64,000 nt of DNA from Prevotella denticola (GCF_900454835.1 NZ_UGTM01000001.1:1178501-1242500); one strand, 5' to 3'. Numbered from the stretch's first letter, positions 37,468 to 46,968 are shown. A program made the numbers and translations. Notes: a model not told the origin generated them from the sequence alone.

Positions 37468-38313
37468 TCAGGCAAAAAGCACTTTGATCTTTTTCAAGTT
37501 CTCCAAGGCCACCTCCCTTCCCTGGTCGTATGTGGCCTGCATCTCCGAGGGATCGTGTGAGATGTGCCCGATTGTCAGCTTTCCTTTCGGCCGGAGGACA
37601 AGCGTACCGGGCTTCTTCTCTTCTGCACGGACATATTCGAGCTCTTCATTGTACATGACGTGCCGCTGTTCCAATGCCCTTACTATATGCGGGTGACGGT
37701 GCAGCCATATACGCATGAGTGGCATGAGAGGGTTCGGTTCCTTGACGAAGCCTTCGGGCTGCGTCAGGACAACGAGGTTACGTGTATAGCCTTGCTTCTG
37801 GAAGAAACGGAGAGGGATGGAGTCGGCAATCCCGCCGTCCAGCAGTTTCTTCCCCTCGACCGTGACAATCCTTGCGGCGATGGGCATGGAAGCCGAGGCA
37901 CGGATGTATTCCAGACAGTTGTCATCGACCTCCGCCAGCCGACGGTATTCCGCCTTGCCTGTTCCCACATTCGTGCATACCGCCCAGAACTCCATAGGAT
38001 TCTCCCGGAAAGCATCGACATCGAAATAGTCGATATGACGGGGCATGTAATGGTAAGCATACTCGCCGCCGAAGTAATCGCCCGTCGTCAGGAGCGACCG
38101 CAGGGAGGCGTAACGCCAGTCGTGTGCCAGTTTCCGGTTATATCTGAGTACCCGGCCCGGCTGATTCGATTTCATGTTACAGCCGAAAGCCGCACCAGCC
38201 GACACACCGATGACACCATCGGGAGATATGCCGTTTTCCATCAGAACATCCATCACACCGGCGGAGAAAAGTCCGCGCATAGCACCACCTTCCAGTACAA
38301 GTCCTTTCTTCAT
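37468..38313 (-). CDS. patatin-like phospholipase family protein (YjjU-like)
   Basis: 281 residues. The patatin fold shows the oxyanion loop EGGAMRGLFSAG (8-19), nucleophile Ser38 in GVSAG and catalytic Asp159 in LLDGGIAD, which form the Ser-Asp dyad. No signal peptide is present, so it is cytoplasmic. YjjU-type proteins are presumed lipid acyl hydrolases with unknown substrate. A -7 box (TACCTTTG, minus, 38467-38474) about 155 bp upstream is the only promoter-like site found. Confidence 0.9.
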   Translation of the reverse strand: MKKGLVLEGGAMRGLFSAGVMDVLMENGISPDGVIGVSAGAAFGCNMKSNQPGRVLRYNRKLAHDWRYASLRSLLTTGDYFGGEYAYHYMPRHIDYFDVDAFRENPMEFWAVCTNVGTGKAEYRRLAEVDDNCLEYIRASASMPIAARIVTVEGKKLLDGGIADSIPLRFFQKQGYTRNLVVLTQPEGFVKEPNPLMPLMRIWLHRHPHIVRALEQRHVMYNEELEYVRAEEKKPGTLVLRPKGKLTIGHISHDPSEMQATYDQGREVALENLKKIKVLFA

Positions 38314-38466
38314 GATTGCTTTTCAATCCTTCGTTTACCATTGGCTGCATTCCATGGCAGCAGGATGCAGGAAAGCATGGGCTGTACGCCCTGCAGACCG
38401 GTTCCTTACAGGCATACGGGATACACCCCTCCTGCTGTCTGATGCCATCTCAGAAGTCAACGGGCA

Positions 38467-38474
38467 CAAAGGTA
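38467..38474 (-). promoter_or_regulatory. -7 element of the patatin gene
   Basis: TACCTTTG on the minus strand; a TTTG lies 24 bp further upstream (38502-38499), slightly too far for a perfect match. Confidence 0.4.
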
Positions 38475-38720
38475 CACAAATCCTGCAGAAAAGCAAGACA
38501 AAGACAGTAGATAATGCCGTTAAATGCGAAGAGAAATGCTTTTGGGTAGATTCTCCTATTTCAGCCATGCTGATTTCTCCGTATTCCTCCTGAAAGGGCA
38601 TGACGGCCAGTACCCCTCATCACAAAAAATCCTCTGACCCCGCAGAAAGAAAGCTCTGAAAGGTGGCAGGGAAAGCCTGTTCTATCACTTTGTTTTGCAG
38701 TTCATGTCAGTCTGGATTTC

Positions 38721-38801
38721 AAAAGGGCCTCACCTGGCATTCAAGTAAGGCCTACTCGGGCTTCAATTGGGCGTTACTTGCAGCGCAACAGAGCACCTTT
38801 T
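38721..38801. repeat. 81-bp triple-palindrome element (family 1)
   Basis: Bounded by AAAAGG (38721-38726) and CCTTTT (38796-38801). Palindromic units start at 38732, 38754 and 38776, exactly 22 bp apart; the third is ACTTGCAGCGCAACA. Length and offsets are identical to the copy at 12403-12483. Confidence 0.85.
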
Positions 38802-39064
38802 GAAACACGACTGCAACTACCTGTGAATCAAAAAGTTCCATACATGATTTTTACGTACATGACATTCATCGTACAGAGACTGTGAAAACCTCCACATTTC
38901 CTGTCTCAATACGATTCCGGATACCGTGAGAGACAGAAGCCTCTAAACTGAATGAATGTAAATTTATCCACGATTCTAACTTAAGAGCCGTTAAGGGGAA
39001 AAATCAAAGTGTTAAAATCGGATAAAGATAACTGACAAAATGGCGGTTTAACAATTTTTGCTCC

Positions 39065-39072
39065 TATATTTG
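39065..39072 (+). promoter_or_regulatory. -7 element of htrA
   Basis: TATATTTG, 79 bp upstream of the ATG; the -33 region is weak, which would suit a regulated stress promoter. Confidence 0.5.
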
Positions 39073-39151
39073 CACCCACTAAAGCCGTCGGAGAGACATA
39101 AGCAGACAATGCCAATCTGACACATCAGGACGAAATTAACGAACAAAAAAT

Positions 39152-40621
39152 ATGAAGAATTTATCAAAGTATCTGGCAGGTGCAGCATGCGTTACTGCCC
39201 TCGCCTTTTCTACAGGAGCTTTCATTAAGGTTTATGCGGCTGAAGCTCCTGTCGTCGCACCCGGCCAGCCGGTCGACCTGACCTACGCTTCGGCCAAAGC
39301 CCTTCCAGCCGTGGTACACATCAAGTACGTACAGAACTCGAAGACACAGACCGTCGATGTCCAGGACGATCCGTTCGGCGGATTCTTCGATCCGTTCGGA
39401 TTCTTCGGCAATCCCGACCAGGGGAATGGCGGAACACGCCGGCAGAAAGTGCAGACTCCGAAGAGAGAGGCTACAGGCAGCGGTGTCATCATCTCGCCGG
39501 ACGGCTATATCGTAACGAACAACCACGTTGTGGAGGGGGCTGACGAGCTGACCGTCACGCTGAACGACAACCGTGAGTTCTCTGCCCGCATCGTGGGGAC
39601 TGACAAGCAGACAGACCTTGCCCTGCTGAAAGTGAACGCCAAGGACCTGCCGACACTGCCCATCGGCGACTCCGACAAGCTGAAAGTGGGCGAATGGGTC
39701 ATCGCCGTCGGCAACCCCTACAACCTCAGCTCTACCGTCACGGCCGGTATCGTGAGTGCCAAGTCGCGCGGACTGGGTGCCACCCAGAACGGCATTGAGA
39801 GCTTCATCCAGACCGATGCCGCCATCAATCCGGGCAACTCCGGCGGCGCACTGGTCAATACTCAGGGCGAGCTTGTCGGCATCAACGCCATGCTCTATTC
39901 TCAGACGGGCGCATACAGCGGCTATGGCTTTGCCATCCCGACAAACATCATGAACAAGGTGGTTGACGACATCAAGAAATACGGCAGCGTACAGCGTGTC
40001 ATGCTCGGCATCCAGGGCGGCGATGTTCTCAACTACATCAATGCGCAGAAAGAGGACGGCAAGAACGTCGACCTCGGCACGAACGAAGGTGTCTACGTCA
40101 ACGAGGTGTCCGAAGACGGCAACGGTTCTTCCTTGGGCCTGATGAAGGGCGATGTCATCACCAAGTTTGACGGTCAGAAGATCACCCGTATGTCCGAACT
40201 CCAGCAGGCTCTCAACAGCAAACGTCCGGGTGACAAGGCCTCCGTCACCTACCTCCGCCACAAGAAGGAAATCACCAGGACGATTACGCTGAAGAATGCA
40301 CAGGGTACGACGAAGTTCATTGAACAGGCCGACATCGACGTACTCGGCGGACAGTTCCGTCCTGTCCCGGAGGCCCTGAAGAAGCAGTTGAACATCAACT
40401 ACGGTCTTGAGGTGCTGAAAGTCAGCAACGGTGCGCTGAAGTCGGCCGGTATCAGCCGCGGTTTCATCATCCAGAACGTAAACGACACGATGGTGAAGAG
40501 CATCGACGACCTGCAGAACCTCGTCAAGAAAGCCTCAACCAGCAAGGACCCCGTACTCTACATCCAAGGCATTTACCCGACCGGCAAAAAGGCTTACTTT
40601 GCCGTTCCACTGTCCGACTGA
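39152..40621 (+). CDS. htrA: Do-type periplasmic serine protease (HtrA/DegP)
   Basis: 489 residues. A signal peptide (1-30, ending KVYAAEA) is followed by the trypsin-like domain with His in NNHVVEGAD, Asp in TDLALLKV and Ser in GNSGGAL, then two PDZ domains (about 285-380 and 395-485). An insertion of Gly/Phe-rich sequence ([15 protein letters not shown]) lies in the LA loop. HtrA degrades and refolds damaged envelope proteins. A terminator follows; the downstream rpoD has its own promoter. Confidence 0.96.
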   Translation: MKNLSKYLAGAACVTALAFSTGAFIKVYAAEAPVVAPGQPVDLTYASAKALPAVVHIKYVQNSKTQTVDVQDDPFGGFFDPFGFFGNPDQGNGGTRRQKVQTPKREATGSGVIISPDGYIVTNNHVVEGADELTVTLNDNREFSARIVGTDKQTDLALLKVNAKDLPTLPIGDSDKLKVGEWVIAVGNPYNLSSTVTAGIVSAKSRGLGATQNGIESFIQTDAAINPGNSGGALVNTQGELVGINAMLYSQTGAYSGYGFAIPTNIMNKVVDDIKKYGSVQRVMLGIQGGDVLNYINAQKEDGKNVDLGTNEGVYVNEVSEDGNGSSLGLMKGDVITKFDGQKITRMSELQQALNSKRPGDKASVTYLRHKKEITRTITLKNAQGTTKFIEQADIDVLGGQFRPVPEALKKQLNINYGLEVLKVSNGALKSAGISRGFIIQNVNDTMVKSIDDLQNLVKKASTSKDPVLYIQGIYPTGKKAYFAVPLSD

Positions 40622-40669
40622 ACACGGCATCCGGTGTCCTGAAGGACACAGAACCGGCAATACAATCAA

Positions 40670-40707
40670 CCTCCGTCCTCATGTCTCTGCATGAGGACGG
40701 AGGTTTT
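40670..40707 (+). terminator. terminator of htrA
   Basis: Perfect 14-base arms (40670-40683, 40690-40703) with a 6-base loop and a following T run. Confidence 0.85.
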
Positions 40708-40742
40708 CCGCATTATAATAAGGTAATATTTTCACGGTTTTA

Positions 40743-40774
40743 TTTGTTCAACTCGCTGAATTTGTGTAAATTTG
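40743..40774 (+). promoter_or_regulatory. promoter of rpoD and downstream genes
   Basis: TTTG (40743-40746) and TAAATTTG (40767-40774) with a 20-bp spacer: an almost ideal Bacteroidota promoter, 26 bp upstream of the ATG at 40801. Confidence 0.75.
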
Positions 40775-40800
40775 CCGTCACTTTACATAATGCCACGCAC

Positions 40801-41664
40801 ATGAGACAATTGAAAATCACAAAATCGATTACGAATCGGGAGAGTGCCTCTCTCGACAAGTATCTACAGGAAATCGGTCACGAAGAAATGATCAGTATCG
40901 AAGAGGAAGTCGAGCTTGCCCAGCGGATACGGAAAGGTGACCGGAAGGCTTTGGAACGTCTGACAAAAGCCAACCTGCGATTCGTTGTCTCTGTTGCCAA
41001 GCAGTATCAGAACCAGGGCCTCTCCCTGCCAGACCTGATCAACGAAGGAAACCTCGGTCTGATCAAGGCTGCCGAGAAGTTCGACGAGACCCGCGGCTTC
41101 AAATTCATTTCCTATGCCGTCTGGTGGATCCGCCAGAGCATCCTGCAGGCCATCGCCGAGCAGAGCCGTATCATCAGACTGCCGCTGAATCAGGTGAGTT
41201 CCGTCAACAAAATCAACAAGATACTGAACCAGTTTGAACAGGAAAACGAACGGCGGCCAAGTATCGGCGAGATAGCCCAGAGCACAGACATTCCCGAAGA
41301 GAAGATTGCCGATGCCATAAAAGTCAGCTCACGTCACGTGTCGGTAGATGCACCTTTCTACGATGACGACCAGAGCAGCCTGCTGGATGTCATACCGAAT
41401 GACAACGTCCCGTCTACCGACAGGGGACTGGTGGAGGAGAGCCTGCGCGAAGAAATAGGAAGAGTCCTTCAGGTACTCGAAGACAGGGAGAAGAAAGTGG
41501 TGGAGGCTTACTTCGGGATAAACCAGCGTGAAATGACCCTGGAAGAAATCGGAAGCAAATACAACCTTACCCGCGAACGCGTCAGACAGATAAAGGAGAA
41601 GGCCATACGACGTCTGCGCCAGCAGACCAACAGCAAGGTGCTGAAAGCATATTTAGGACAATAA
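40801..41664 (+). CDS. rpoD: primary sigma factor, RpoD/SigA of Bacteroidota type
   Basis: 287 residues from the ATG at 40801 ([10 protein letters not shown]). The longer frame upstream covers the promoter and is rejected. Region 1.2 to 4.2 are complete: [45 protein letters not shown] in pieces, WWIRQSI, and the helix-turn-helix [23 protein letters not shown] in pieces. Region 1.1 is missing, as in the ABfr sigma factor of Bacteroides. It directs RNA polymerase to TAnnTTTG promoters. Four genes follow closely on the same strand and may be read through. Confidence 0.96.
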   Translation: MRQLKITKSITNRESASLDKYLQEIGHEEMISIEEEVELAQRIRKGDRKALERLTKANLRFVVSVAKQYQNQGLSLPDLINEGNLGLIKAAEKFDETRGFKFISYAVWWIRQSILQAIAEQSRIIRLPLNQVSSVNKINKILNQFEQENERRPSIGEIAQSTDIPEEKIADAIKVSSRHVSVDAPFYDDDQSSLLDVIPNDNVPSTDRGLVEESLREEIGRVLQVLEDREKKVVEAYFGINQREMTLEEIGSKYNLTRERVRQIKEKAIRRLRQQTNSKVLKAYLGQ

Positions 41665-41688
41665 CATTAACACCGTAAGATTTTTATA

Positions 41689-42195
41689 ATGAAGATGAAA
41701 CTCCAGAGGATATTCATCGTTGCAGCACTGCTGCTGGGATGGGCAGGCGGAAGCTGCGCCAAAGGATACAAACCTGCAAAGGTCTATATGTTCGGCTTTG
41801 CAGCCTCTTTCAACGATTCTACCATTTACATGACGAATATCCAGAAGGTCGACGCATATCTTGTAAACGACCGTACACACTTCCTTGCCAATCGTGAGGA
41901 CTACTCCTACCAGCTCCGTTCCTATCTGCAGAACAGCGGTTTGGAAGCCTATCCGACCTGTGCCACACTGTTCGCAGAGAGTGAGAGGGCGGCTATGAAG
42001 AAATATCTGAAACTGAGGAACCGGTATGAAAAGGGCAAAAAGAAATATGTCATCAAGGGAGTTACGGAAAGCCAGTTCAACTACAAGACCGTAGAGCCCG
42101 ACGAACTTTCGGCATACGGCAGTGTACAGACAAAGGTGAAGAAAGGAAAGAAATCGAAAAAGAAAGCACAGGCTGTAGAAAATGGAGATAAATAA
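41689..42195 (+). CDS. secreted protein of unknown function
   Basis: 168 residues. The signal peptide ends near WAGGSCAKG; the Cys may be a lipidation site, but the lipobox is imperfect. The mature part has mixed alpha/beta character (KVYMFGFAASFNDSTIYMTNIQKVDAY) and a Lys-rich tail (KKGKKSKKKA). I do not recognise the family. It starts 24 bp after rpoD and overlaps the start of the HPr-kinase-like gene by 14 bp, so the two are translationally coupled. It may be a substrate or partner of the following peptidase and PqqD module; that is inference. Confidence 0.8.
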   Translation: MKMKLQRIFIVAALLLGWAGGSCAKGYKPAKVYMFGFAASFNDSTIYMTNIQKVDAYLVNDRTHFLANREDYSYQLRSYLQNSGLEAYPTCATLFAESERAAMKKYLKLRNRYEKGKKKYVIKGVTESQFNYKTVEPDELSAYGSVQTKVKKGKKSKKKAQAVENGDK

Positions 42196-43084
42196 CTTCA
42201 ACATAGCCGACTTTGACATACAGATAGCCTTCCACGACACGACGGTCAACGGAATGCATCTGCTGAGTTCATTCAAGCCTTTCAGCATCAGTAAATCTTC
42301 CGGCAATATCCTTTTCCGGCTGACGGTTGACGACACACTCCGCCCCGTCCCGAAAGAGAAACGGCAGCGCATTCGCACCTTCGACACAGGAAACGGCGAC
42401 ACCGTCGTCGACCGTGTGGATGATGGAAGCTATCAGTATATCATCAAGGACATCCACGGGGGCGACTGCTGTCTGCTGCAGTGCAACAAGGACTTTACAG
42501 ACTGCCGCTGTGCGCTCAACGGCAGCAGGAACATGCGCATCTTCGGACTGAACAATGCGCTGATGCTCATCTTCGCCTTTGCCGGAGCACACAAGGAGGT
42601 GCTGCTGATTCACGCCTCCCTCGTCCGCAACAACGGCTATGGCTACGCTTTCATCGCTAAGAGCGGGACAGGGAAATCCACACAGGTCAGTATGTGGCTG
42701 CGCTATATCCCCGGCTGTGACCTGATAAACGATGACAATCCCATCATAAGAATCATCGATGGAGAAGCATGGATATACGGCAGTCCCTGGAGCGGGAAGA
42801 CACCATGCTACCGCAACGTCAAGGCACGACTGGGAGCCATCACACGCATCGACAGGGCAACGAGCAATTCCATTGACAAGCTCAATGCCATATCGGCTTT
42901 TGCCTCTCTCCTGCCCTCTTGCTCCAGCATGAAATGGGACTCCCCCATTTACAATGCCATCTGCGACACACTGACAAAGCTCGTGGAGACCGGCAGGATA
43001 TTCACCCTGCACTGCCTGCCCGACCGGGAAGCGGCGGAAGTCTGCTTCCGAACCATAGCGAAGAAGCAGGACTTACAAGACTGA
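42182..43084 (+). CDS. HPr-kinase/phosphorylase-like protein
   Basis: 300 residues. The N-terminal 130 residues resemble no motif I can name. The C-terminal domain has LLIHASLV, the P-loop AKSGTGKST (159-167), NDDNPII and GSPWSGKT, the signatures of HPrK-like kinases outside the PTS. Such proteins occur in RiPP clusters (for example lasso peptides), where they phosphorylate the precursor, and often next to PqqD-family proteins. No HPr gene is present nearby. It overlaps the preceding gene and is followed after 5 bp by an S24/S26 peptidase gene. Kinase activity is likely; the target is unknown. Confidence 0.83.
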   Translation: MEINNFNIADFDIQIAFHDTTVNGMHLLSSFKPFSISKSSGNILFRLTVDDTLRPVPKEKRQRIRTFDTGNGDTVVDRVDDGSYQYIIKDIHGGDCCLLQCNKDFTDCRCALNGSRNMRIFGLNNALMLIFAFAGAHKEVLLIHASLVRNNGYGYAFIAKSGTGKSTQVSMWLRYIPGCDLINDDNPIIRIIDGEAWIYGSPWSGKTPCYRNVKARLGAITRIDRATSNSIDKLNAISAFASLLPSCSSMKWDSPIYNAICDTLTKLVETGRIFTLHCLPDREAAEVCFRTIAKKQDLQD

Positions 43085-43089
43085 GATCC

Positions 43090-43575
43090 ATGGCAGAGAC
43101 AACCCTTGCTACATCTGAAATCCAGTTTGCCAATGCCGACTTCCTGCCCGAAGTCGTCAAGATACTGAACCAAGGACACACGGTTACACTGCGGCTTCGC
43201 GGCTTTTCCATGCGTCCCTTCCTCGAGAACGACCGCGACAAAGCCTTGCTGGTGAAACCGTCTGCCGTGAAAGTGGGCGACCCCGTCCTGGCAGAAGTCT
43301 CCCAAGGGCACTATGTCCTGCACCGCATCGACCGGCTGGAAGGCGAAGATGTGACCTTGCGGGGGGATGGCAACCTCGGCGTAGAGCATTGTAAAAGGGA
43401 GGACATTGTAGGGGGCATCATCGGATTCTACCGGAAAGGACGGATACGGATGGACCGTACCGACGGATGGAAATGGAGGCTGTACAGCTTCTTCTGGGTA
43501 CGGCTTCTTCCTGTCCGACGATACCTCCTCGGCATCTACAGGAGACTTTGGATTCCGTGCTTCGGACCGGTCTGA
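43090..43575 (+). CDS. S24/S26 family signal-peptidase-like protein
   Basis: 161 residues from the ATG at 43090. The core GFSMRPFLEND (38-48) contains nucleophile Ser40. VLHRID at 76-81 has His at the place where SipW-type peptidases use His instead of the usual Lys, and RGDGN follows. The C-terminal part is basic and hydrophobic (YSFFWVRLLPVRRYLLGIYRRL) and may bind the membrane. Members of this family stand beside PqqD and HPrK-like genes in Bacteroidota, probably cutting a leader or a secreted protein. The substrate is unknown. Confidence 0.82.
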   Translation: MAETTLATSEIQFANADFLPEVVKILNQGHTVTLRLRGFSMRPFLENDRDKALLVKPSAVKVGDPVLAEVSQGHYVLHRIDRLEGEDVTLRGDGNLGVEHCKREDIVGGIIGFYRKGRIRMDRTDGWKWRLYSFFWVRLLPVRRYLLGIYRRLWIPCFGPV

Positions 43576-43621
43576 CCCGTCAAATCACAAACCGATAATC
43601 ATTAAATCAACGATTACAAGC

Positions 43622-44026
43622 ATGAAAGTAAAAAAAGGATTCAACCTCCGTGAAGTATGCGGAGAACATATCATCGTTGCCGAAGGGGACGAGAACATTG
43701 ACTTCAGTAATATCATCTCCATGAACGAAAGCTCTGCCTATCTGTGGGAAGAAGTACAGAACAGGGAGTCCTTTACCGTAGACAGTCTCGTGGAACTGCT
43801 ATGCAACCAGTATGAGATTGACGAGGACACAGCCCGCAAGGATGCTACCACACTTGCTTCCCAATGGGCGGCAGCCGGTATCATCGAGGGAGAAGACATC
43901 CCGGAAGGAGAAGTCGGGAAGCCCGCTGTCAAAGACGAAATAAAACTGGAGGACAGTCCACAAGAACCGGAGAGGGAGCAGGAACAACCCCGGCGAAAGG
44001 GTTTCTTCAAACGTATTTTCGGCTGA
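43622..44026 (+). CDS. PqqD family protein (RiPP recognition element)
   Basis: 134 residues. Residues 1-95 fit PqqD/RRE: a beta-rich start (GFNLREVCGEHIIVAEG), the N-x-S-A-Y-L-W-E core (MNESSAYLWEEV) and helices with DEDTARKDATTLASQW. PqqD domains bind leader peptides and present them to modifying enzymes. The C-terminal tail is acidic, then strongly basic and aromatic (RRKGFFKRIFG), which suggests membrane contact. It is the fourth gene behind rpoD. A 31-codon ORF follows 47 bp later. Confidence 0.85.
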   Translation: MKVKKGFNLREVCGEHIIVAEGDENIDFSNIISMNESSAYLWEEVQNRESFTVDSLVELLCNQYEIDEDTARKDATTLASQWAAAGIIEGEDIPEGEVGKPAVKDEIKLEDSPQEPEREQEQPRRKGFFKRIFG

Positions 44027-44073
44027 AGGCATACGCTTAGAAAAAATAGAAAAAGACGAAGACAAAAGCATAC

Positions 44074-44169
44074 ATGGCCGGAACGGACAAGAATGAAAAA
44101 GCCGGAATGACGTATGGCAAGTCCCCGAAACCATCAAAGGACGTGACTGTAGATCTTTCGTGGGCGTAG
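44074..44169 (+). CDS. candidate small peptide (31 aa), possible substrate of the PqqD module
   Basis: ATG at 44074, TAG at 44167-44169. The peptide begins MAGTDKNEKAGMTYG and ends KDVTVDLSWA. Codon choice (GAC, AAG, GCC, CCG) is like that of the neighbouring genes, and position and strand suit a RiPP precursor behind a PqqD gene. It has no Cys. There is Thr two residues before Gly15 and Asp nine residues into the part from Gly15, the spacing seen at lasso-peptide cleavage and ring sites, but no lasso cyclase or cysteine protease is encoded nearby. It could also be a chance ORF or a regulator. Found by reading the intergenic region. Confidence 0.4.
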   Translation: MAGTDKNEKAGMTYGKSPKPSKDVTVDLSWA

Positions 44170-44537
44170 ACTCATTCTACTTATAAAAATCTCCTAAGGT
44201 TTAGAGTGGCAGGATGCTGACAATGAGGACAGAATTACCAACCGTTTACTGCAAAAGTTTATTTCTCATTTGCTGTCACTTTTAACATTCTTCACTAATA
44301 CATTGTTTATCAGTACTCTATATGTATTTACAGAGTGACGGCAGTGACAGGAAAATAATTTCACAGCAGACCGATTACAGGCGCATCTGCCGTGGATGAA
44401 TGTCAGACTATGTTTTATCCTGAAGTATATTCTTCTGAGGCAGACTCTTTATCGGGGGATTATGATGTTTATTCTGAAAGCTTACTTTCAGGAATAACAG
44501 ACTACTTCTATCCGATTATAATACTTAACGTGATCCG

Positions 44538-44618
44538 TACTGAGCCTTGACACCATGGGTGTACACCCTCAACACCATTCGTGTTTACCCTCAGCACACT
44601 GACAGGAAAAAGTCAGTG
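44538..44618. repeat. 22-bp-phased palindrome array (family 2)
   Basis: Units start at 44549 (GACACCATGGGTGTA), 44571 (AACACCATTCGTGTT) and, decayed, 44593 (AGCACACTGACAGGA). The period is exactly 22 bp. The third unit resembles the third unit of the array at 25233-25313 (10 of 15 positions). Outer limits are by analogy. Confidence 0.65.
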
Positions 44619-44687
44619 TGGATGTAAATGATAATCCTCATTCATTATCTACCGGTCCAAAAGACTTTTTCAGAAACTGTCTGAATA

Positions 44688-44728
44688 CAAAAAACCCCAT
44701 TTCCGTTTTATCGGAAATGGGGTTTTTG
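44688..44728. terminator. bidirectional terminator before rny
   Basis: Complementary arms of 16-17 bases (44689-44705, 44712-44727), A-rich on the left and T-rich on the right, with a 6-base loop, 40 bp beyond the minus-strand rny stop. The remaining bases from 44170 to 44770 contain only the family-2 array and no convincing gene. Confidence 0.85.
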
Positions 44729-44770
44729 TTATTCTCAAGTCAGTTCTGACCCGGCAATGAACACCGGTCT

Positions 44771-46312
44771 TTACTTTGCATAAGCAACAGAACGGGTCTC
44801 ACGGATAACAGTTATCTTCACCTGTCCGGGATAAGTCATCTCGTTCTGGATCTTCTCCGCAATCTCAGAACTGAGCTTCTCGCTCTCTGCATCGTCCATT
44901 TTGTCAGCACCTACGATGACGCGAAGCTCACGACCGGCCTGGATGGCATAAGTCTTCGTCACACCGGGATAACTCATCGCAATGGCCTCGAGGTCGTTCA
45001 GCCGCTTGATATAGGCCTCGACTATCTCGCGACGAGCACCGGGACGGGCACCGGATATCGCATCGCAAACCTGTACGATCGGAGCAAGAAGAGTCGTCAT
45101 TTCCACCTCGTCGTGATGGGCGGCAATGGCATTGCATATATCCGGTTTCTCCTTGTATTTCTCGGCAATCTTGCCACCATAGAGAGCGTGTGGGAGGTCG
45201 GTCTCTTCATCAGGAACTTTGCCGATATCATGCAGCAGCCCCGCACGCTTTGCCTTCTTCGGGTTCAGCCCCAGTTCGCTTGCCATGACAGCACAGAGAT
45301 TGGCCGTTTCACGGGCATGCTGCAAAAGATTCTGACCGTAAGAAGAACGGTATTTCATCTTACCTACGATACGGATCAGCTCCGGGTGCAGGCCATGGAT
45401 GCCAAGGTCAATAGCTGTACGCTTACCCGTCTCGATAATCTCGTTGTCAAGCTGCTTTTTCACCTTGGCGACAACCTCCTCGATGCGTGCCGGATGAATA
45501 CGACCGTCAGCAACCAGCTGATGGAGAGCGAGCCGGCAGATTTCGCGGCGAACAGGATCAAAGGCAGAGATGACAATCGCCTCCGGCGTATCGTCGACGA
45601 CAATTTCAACACCCGTTGCAGCTTCCAGAGCACGGATATTACGCCCTTCACGGCCGATGATACGTCCCTTGACCTCATCACTGTCGATATGAAAGACACT
45701 TACCGAGTTCTCGATGGCGGTCTCGGTGGCAACACGCTGGATCGTCTGGATGACGATTTTCTTCGCCTGCTGGTTGGCATTGAGCTTTGCCTCGTCTACG
45801 ATTTCATTGACGTAAGATGCAGCATCGAGCCTTGCCTGATCCTTCAGGCTCTCTACCAGCCGCTTCTTTGCCTCTTCCGAACTGAGGCCGGAGAGTTCTT
45901 CGAGCTTCGTACGTTCCTGCTCCTGCATCTTCTCAAGATCCTGCTGTTTGACCTGAAGCAGTTTCTTCTCGTTGTCGACACGCTGCTGCTGCTGCTCTAC
46001 ATCCTGTCTGCGACGGTTGATTTCTTCCTGACGCTGGTTCAAGGCAACCTCACGCTGCTTCAGCCGGCTCTCCCCCTGCTGTATTTTCAACGTACGCTGC
46101 TGCACTTCCTTCTCCAGTTCACTCTTCTTGTTGAGGAATTTCTCCTTTACCTCCAGGAGCTTCTTCTCCTTGATTACATCAGCCGCCTTCTCGGCTTTTT
46201 CCATCGTGTCTTTGTATTTCCCCGTCAGGATATAACGGAAGACGGCAAACCCGCCGGCACATCCTGCTGCAAGGCAGACCACAGCTATGATAACTGTTAC
46301 TATTGGACTCAT
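44771..46312 (-). CDS. rny: ribonuclease Y
   Basis: 513 residues: an N-terminal membrane anchor (1-30), a long coiled coil (about 35-190, [15 protein letters not shown]), a KH domain ([21 protein letters not shown] in pieces) and an HD domain with HDIGKVPDE and HHDEVE. RNase Y is a membrane-bound endoribonuclease that starts mRNA turnover. It is the last gene of an operon with a coiled-coil protein and zapA (34 bp gap), an arrangement typical of Bacteroidota. Confidence 0.97.
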   Translation of the reverse strand: MSPIVTVIIAVVCLAAGCAGGFAVFRYILTGKYKDTMEKAEKAADVIKEKKLLEVKEKFLNKKSELEKEVQQRTLKIQQGESRLKQREVALNQRQEEINRRRQDVEQQQQRVDNEKKLLQVKQQDLEKMQEQERTKLEELSGLSSEEAKKRLVESLKDQARLDAASYVNEIVDEAKLNANQQAKKIVIQTIQRVATETAIENSVSVFHIDSDEVKGRIIGREGRNIRALEAATGVEIVVDDTPEAIVISAFDPVRREICRLALHQLVADGRIHPARIEEVVAKVKKQLDNEIIETGKRTAIDLGIHGLHPELIRIVGKMKYRSSYGQNLLQHARETANLCAVMASELGLNPKKAKRAGLLHDIGKVPDEETDLPHALYGGKIAEKYKEKPDICNAIAAHHDEVEMTTLLAPIVQVCDAISGARPGARREIVEAYIKRLNDLEAIAMSYPGVTKTYAIQAGRELRVIVGADKMDDAESEKLSSEIAEKIQNEMTYPGQVKITVIRETRSVAYAK

Positions 46313-46346
46313 TGATTCTTGTTTATGAATTAAATAAATATTCCCG

Positions 46347-46640
46347 TTATTTCTTCAGCGCATCTTCTATTTCAGAAGTGAGTTTCCCGAGAATATCATT
46401 AAAAGGGGCAGTATCATTACGCACACCCTCCTTCTTATACCGCAATGCAATATCAAGCATGGCCATATATATAATATCCTTATCTTCCTTCTTTCCTTTG
46501 AAAAGCGTGGAGTAAGTATTGATTGTGTCAGTAATGAGCTTGGCTGCCGAACGATAATACTCTTCATCCTCACGCGGCACATTCACAGTGAGTTCCGTAT
46601 TGTATACGTGCAACCTTATACGTAGCTTATCGTCTGCCAT
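46347..46640 (-). CDS. zapA: cell division protein ZapA
   Basis: 97 residues. [30 protein letters not shown] in pieces is the ZapA head, followed by a helical dimerisation region ([18 protein letters not shown]). ZapA crosslinks FtsZ protofilaments at the division ring. It is followed by rny and preceded at 11 bp by the coiled-coil gene. Confidence 0.92.
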   Translation of the reverse strand: MADDKLRIRLHVYNTELTVNVPREDEEYYRSAAKLITDTINTYSTLFKGKKEDKDIIYMAMLDIALRYKKEGVRNDTAPFNDILGKLTSEIEDALKK

Positions 46641-46651
46641 TATATTCTTTG

Positions 46652-46945
46652 TTATTTCTCACTTAAAAGCGTGATGCACTTGTTTACGTCACGAATCAGT
46701 TTTGAGACACGCTTCTGTGCCGTCTCCATATCACCGTCCGTAACTTCAAGCATCTTAGCCATCTTCAACACATTGTAGTCGTCATGCGCCTGATCCAGCT
46801 CTCTTTGCAGCTGCTTTATCTCCTGCTCACGCCGGTCGACAAGCGTGTACAGTTCGTCATTCTCCCCTTTCAGTTCTTCATACTGAAGGAGCATCTGACG
46901 AACACGCGTCGCAAACGTATTCAGGATCTTCTCATTCGCATTCAT
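46652..46945 (-). CDS. coiled-coil protein upstream of zapA, possibly ZapB-like
   Basis: 97 residues, almost all helix with heptads (YEELKGENDELYTLVDRREQEIKQLQ in pieces). It has no recognised domain. It is the first gene of the zapA-rny operon and is conserved in that position in relatives as far as I recall. A ZapB-like partner of ZapA is plausible from size and context but not shown. A -7 box (TAATTTTG, minus, 46969-46976) lies 24 bp upstream. Confidence 0.75.
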   Translation of the reverse strand: MNANEKILNTFATRVRQMLLQYEELKGENDELYTLVDRREQEIKQLQRELDQAHDDYNVLKMAKMLEVTDGDMETAQKRVSKLIRDVNKCITLLSEK

Positions 46946-46968
46946 AGCTAATCTGTCCGTTTTGGCTA

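Larger units (their letters stand above)
38314..39151. other. long divergent intergenic region
   Basis: 840 bp without a supported gene between patatin (minus) and htrA (plus). A short minus-strand frame at 38335-38601 is not protein-like. It holds the patatin -7 element, the family-1 array and the htrA promoter. Confidence 0.65.

Noticed and set aside
38335..38601. 88-codon minus-strand ORF upstream of patatin
   Set aside because: Composition is unlike the neighbouring proteins, it contains the patatin -7 element and no domain is seen.
41689..44169. complete lasso peptide cluster
   Set aside because: HPrK-like, PqqD and a possible precursor are present, but no asparagine-synthetase-like cyclase or transglutaminase-like protease is encoded in the window.
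44410..44550. 46-codon plus-strand ORF (starts MFYPEVYSSEAD) between the PqqD operon and rny
   Set aside because: It is in frame and acidic, but no promoter or start signal is visible and it runs into the family-2 palindrome array. Chance is more likely.
45113..46315. 400-codon plus-strand frame opposite rny
   Set aside because: Leu-rich shadow of the rny coiled coil.
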